NCBI RefSeq assembly: GCF_003967535.1
Contig: NZ_BIFR01000001.1
Coordinates: 2,541,001 to 2,605,000, forward strand
DNA from: Tengunoibacter tsumagoiensis
GTDB taxonomy: Bacteria; Chloroflexota; Ktedonobacteria; Ktedonobacterales; Ktedonobacteraceae
DNA: 64,000 bases
Direction: 5' to 3'
Shown: positions 61,857 to 64,000 of the stretch, one piece after another
How positions within the stretch are numbered: the first letter of the stretch is position 1
How the letters are laid out: each line of letters starts with the position of its first letter
The notes under the pieces: model-generated
What the model was told of the DNA's origin: nothing
Databases searched by the model: none
Seen by the model: the letters and a program-made list of their open reading frames with translations, nothing else
Made by a program: the position numbers and the translations under genes

Positions 61857-64000
61857 ATGCTTGAAAGCTGGGGTATCCGTGCGATGAAAAATATGACACA
61901 GACTGTCGACCCGACCTTTGCCTCTGTTGGCACCTCGACCCGCCGTCTCGACGCCCCTGATAAGCTTACTGGCCGAACGCGCTATGCAGGCGATCTTCCT
62001 TTTGCTGGTCTTCTCCATGCTCGTCTGGTATTGAGCCCTTATGCTCATGCGCGTATCACAGCAATGAACATTGAGCCAGCTCTGGCGCTGCCTGGCGTTG
62101 TGGCAGTGTATACGAGTCAGACATTGGGGATTGTCAGCGACGATCGCACATCGCGTTCGCAGACGCCCCTTGCGATTGACGAAGTTTTCTGGTGTGGCCA
62201 TCCTGTTGCCATTGTCCTTGCAGAGACGCCTGAGGAGGCTGAAGATGGCGCGGCGGCGGTCGATGTCGATTATGAGCCTCTCCCAGTAGTCGTTGATCCA
62301 ATTGCAGCGATGGAGAGCTCTTCTCCACTGGCCAGACCACGAACCGCTGATGATGCCTCGGAGATTGCAGGTGGTGGAGTCCATGCCGCCGTCTCCTCTG
62401 GTCCTGCTCACGTCGTAGAGACGACAGAATATTCGCTCAATGTCTGCAATAAAGCCTATAAGCAGGTAGGTGATATTGAGGCAGGACTGCGTGAGGCCGA
62501 CGTCATTGTGGAGCATACCTATCGCACGCGCCCGGTCCACCAATCCTATCTAGAGACGCAGTCCATCACCGTTGTGCCAACGCCCTCGGGTCATCAGATG
62601 ACCGTCTGGCCGAGCACACAGGGAATGTTCAGCGTGCGAGCCGATATTGCAGAGGCTCTGGATCTGGCAGATCGACAGATTCGTGTTGAATCGCTCCCTA
62701 TTGGTGGAGCCTTTGGCGGAAAATTTGGCTTAATCGAGCCACTGGCCGCCGCAGCCGCCTACCAAATTCGCAAACCTGTACGGCTGGTGCTGACACGCCA
62801 GGAAGATCTCTTAGCAGGCAACCCTGCCCCACAGACGATTATTACCCTCAAGCTAGGTGCCAAACGTGATGGAACCCTGGTAGCAATGCAGGGGAAGGCC
62901 ATCTTTGATACAGGTGCCTATGCAGGGGCCTCGCCTGACCTTGGTTTAACCCTTCTTGCAAGCAGCTATCGCTGTCCTCATATTGATCTGCGTGGATATG
63001 AAGTCCTCACCAATAAGGTTGGAGTAGGGGCTTATCGCGCCCCCAATGCCCCTCAGGCTACCTTTGCCCTGGAATCGACCGTGGCCGAGCTCTGCATCGA
63101 ACTGGGTATTGATCCGCTGGTGTTCCGCAAACAGAATGCCTTACGTGGTGGTGATCCCACCAATACGAGCCGGACTCCGCAGTATCCGGCATTGGGTCTG
63201 ATTGAGTGTCTAGAAAAGATTGAGCACCATCCCCTCTGGCAGCAGCGCTCGTCATTGGACGCCGTGCCTGCTACATATAAAGATTGGAAGATTGGGACGG
63301 GCATTGCGGCTGGTGGCTGGCCAGGTGGATTAGAGACCGCTGCTGCGGCCTGTCGTCTGGAGAAAGACGGCACCCTTACGGTTGTCATTGGAACGGTCGA
63401 TCTGACTGGTTCGGATACCTCCATGGCGTTGCTGGCCGCAGAGGGCCTTGGGCTCTCCTCCTCATTGATCACGGTGGCTCACGACAGCACCGATACGATG
63501 CCCTATAGTGGTGGAACAGGCGGGAGCAAGACGGTCTATTCGATGGGGCCTGCCGTTCTGGATGCGGCTCGGGATGCTCGTGCACAGATTTTGAGTGTCG
63601 CCAGCGAGCTTTTAGAGGCAGCGGTTGAGGATCTTGAGATTGAGAAGAACGAGGTTGTTGTGCGTGGTGTTCCTGGTAAGAGCCTCTCGCTGAAGAAGAT
63701 CGCAGCAGCCTCAATGCGCTTTGGAGGTCGTTATGCCCCAGTCTATGGCCGTGGTCGTGCAGCGGTGCACACCAATTCGCCGATGTATGCGGTCCATCTG
63801 GCTCAGGTAGCGGTCGATCCCGAGACGGGTGAAGTCTGTGTCCTGAACTATGTCGCGGCTCAGGATGTTGGCCGGGCGATCAATCCAGCCGAGGTTGAAG
63901 GACAGATCTATGGTGGTGTCACCCAGGGCCTGGGTTGGGCGCTGTTGGAAGGCTTTGAATACGATGAGAATGGGCAGCTATTGACCACGACCCTGATGGA
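61857..64000 (+). CDS. molybdenum hydroxylase large subunit (xanthine dehydrogenase/aldehyde oxidase type), partial
   Basis: Open to the window end (714 codons seen; family length about 750-780). Hydroxylates purines or aldehydes at a molybdopterin cofactor. Seen: STRRLDAPDKLTGRTRYAGD start, YEPLPVVVDP, PIGGAFGGKFGLIEPLAAAA, VGAYRAPNAPQATFALES, DVGRAINPAEVEGQIYGG. The GAYRAPN loop places it with xanthine dehydrogenase or aldehyde oxidase rather than CO dehydrogenase (which has AYRCSFR). Starts at ATG 61857, 61884 or 61893 are possible; none has a strong ribosome site. The electron-transfer subunits are not upstream, so they should lie beyond the window or elsewhere. Confidence 0.9.
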   Translation, partial: MLESWGIRAMKNMTQTVDPTFASVGTSTRRLDAPDKLTGRTRYAGDLPFAGLLHARLVLSPYAHARITAMNIEPALALPGVVAVYTSQTLGIVSDDRTSRSQTPLAIDEVFWCGHPVAIVLAETPEEAEDGAAAVDVDYEPLPVVVDPIAAMESSSPLARPRTADDASEIAGGGVHAAVSSGPAHVVETTEYSLNVCNKAYKQVGDIEAGLREADVIVEHTYRTRPVHQSYLETQSITVVPTPSGHQMTVWPSTQGMFSVRADIAEALDLADRQIRVESLPIGGAFGGKFGLIEPLAAAAAYQIRKPVRLVLTRQEDLLAGNPAPQTIITLKLGAKRDGTLVAMQGKAIFDTGAYAGASPDLGLTLLASSYRCPHIDLRGYEVLTNKVGVGAYRAPNAPQATFALESTVAELCIELGIDPLVFRKQNALRGGDPTNTSRTPQYPALGLIECLEKIEHHPLWQQRSSLDAVPATYKDWKIGTGIAAGGWPGGLETAAAACRLEKDGTLTVVIGTVDLTGSDTSMALLAAEGLGLSSSLITVAHDSTDTMPYSGGTGGSKTVYSMGPAVLDAARDARAQILSVASELLEAAVEDLEIEKNEVVVRGVPGKSLSLKKIAAASMRFGGRYAPVYGRGRAAVHTNSPMYAVHLAQVAVDPETGEVCVLNYVAAQDVGRAINPAEVEGQIYGGVTQGLGWALLEGFEYDENGQLLTTTLM

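Noticed and set aside
61794..62543. 249-codon reverse frame
   Set aside because: Antisense of the molybdenum hydroxylase, which has intact family motifs on the forward strand.

Overview
The window looks like a chromosomal segment of a Ktedonobacteria-type Chloroflexota bacterium. This is an inference from content: Hanks-type Ser/Thr kinases with membrane tails, an FHA-ABC exporter, GAF/PAS/cyclase signalling, an ECF42-DGPF sigma module, F420-type LLM oxidoreductases, IS607/TnpB elements and RHS debris. There is no 16S gene here to prove it. Most genes have moderate GC. The first 5.5 kb and the patch around 45.4-46.1 kb are clearly AT-rich, and 26.2-28.7 kb is clearly GC-rich.

Layout. 0-5.5 kb: an AT-rich island of decayed RHS-repeat and RHS-core fragments with orphan C-terminal tips, interleaved with about ten very small membrane-protein genes. 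5.8-13.1 kb: a DUF1579-like protein, a GAF-PAS-nucleotidyl cyclase, a GNAT enzyme, and a reverse-strand operon sucC-sucD-histone-deacetylase-like amidohydrolase. 13.4-14.9 kb: a DHA2 MFS exporter. 15.4-22.4 kb: a LacI-controlled galactoside operon (regulator, lipoprotein, two permeases, GH42 beta-galactosidase) with three matching 14-bp operators. 22.4-25 kb: an IS607-family element (tnpA frameshifted, tnpB intact) inserted into an RHH-VOC fusion gene, which can be rejoined in frame across a shared GG. 25-31 kb: a pentapeptide-repeat protein, an ECF42/DGPF/hydrolase module and a large ABC-2-like membrane protein. 31-38 kb: phosphohexomutase; a translationally coupled PPi-PFK/phosphopentomutase/GNAT operon divergent from a nucleoside hydrolase; a serine acetyltransferase; tRNA-His. 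38-42 kb: hemE-hemF and a secreted Asp-box protein. 42-52 kb: two Ser/Thr kinases, two LLM oxidoreductases, an aldo/keto reductase, a Gfo/Idh/MocA oxidoreductase, DUF4288 beside a dead IS607 fragment, and a 116-bp inverted-repeat element. 52-61.7 kb: an FHA-ABCG exporter, then the most striking locus. This is a 1,677-aa protein with an LSm-like N-terminus, TPRs, a cold-shock domain, a beta-sandwich and an AAA+ ATPase, followed 16 bp later by a protein with a degenerate P-loop module and a C-terminal HEPN-type RNase motif. 61.9-64 kb: a molybdenum hydroxylase large subunit running off the window.

Best candidate for an undescribed system: the two-gene ATPase/HEPN locus (54.7-61.6 kb). Two predicted RNA-binding modules, an intact ATPase and a partner with a HEPN RNase motif suggest an RNA-directed stress or defence device. 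Its 3' end also carries a fresh 61-bp tandem duplication. All functional statements rest on reading motifs by eye; no database search was possible.
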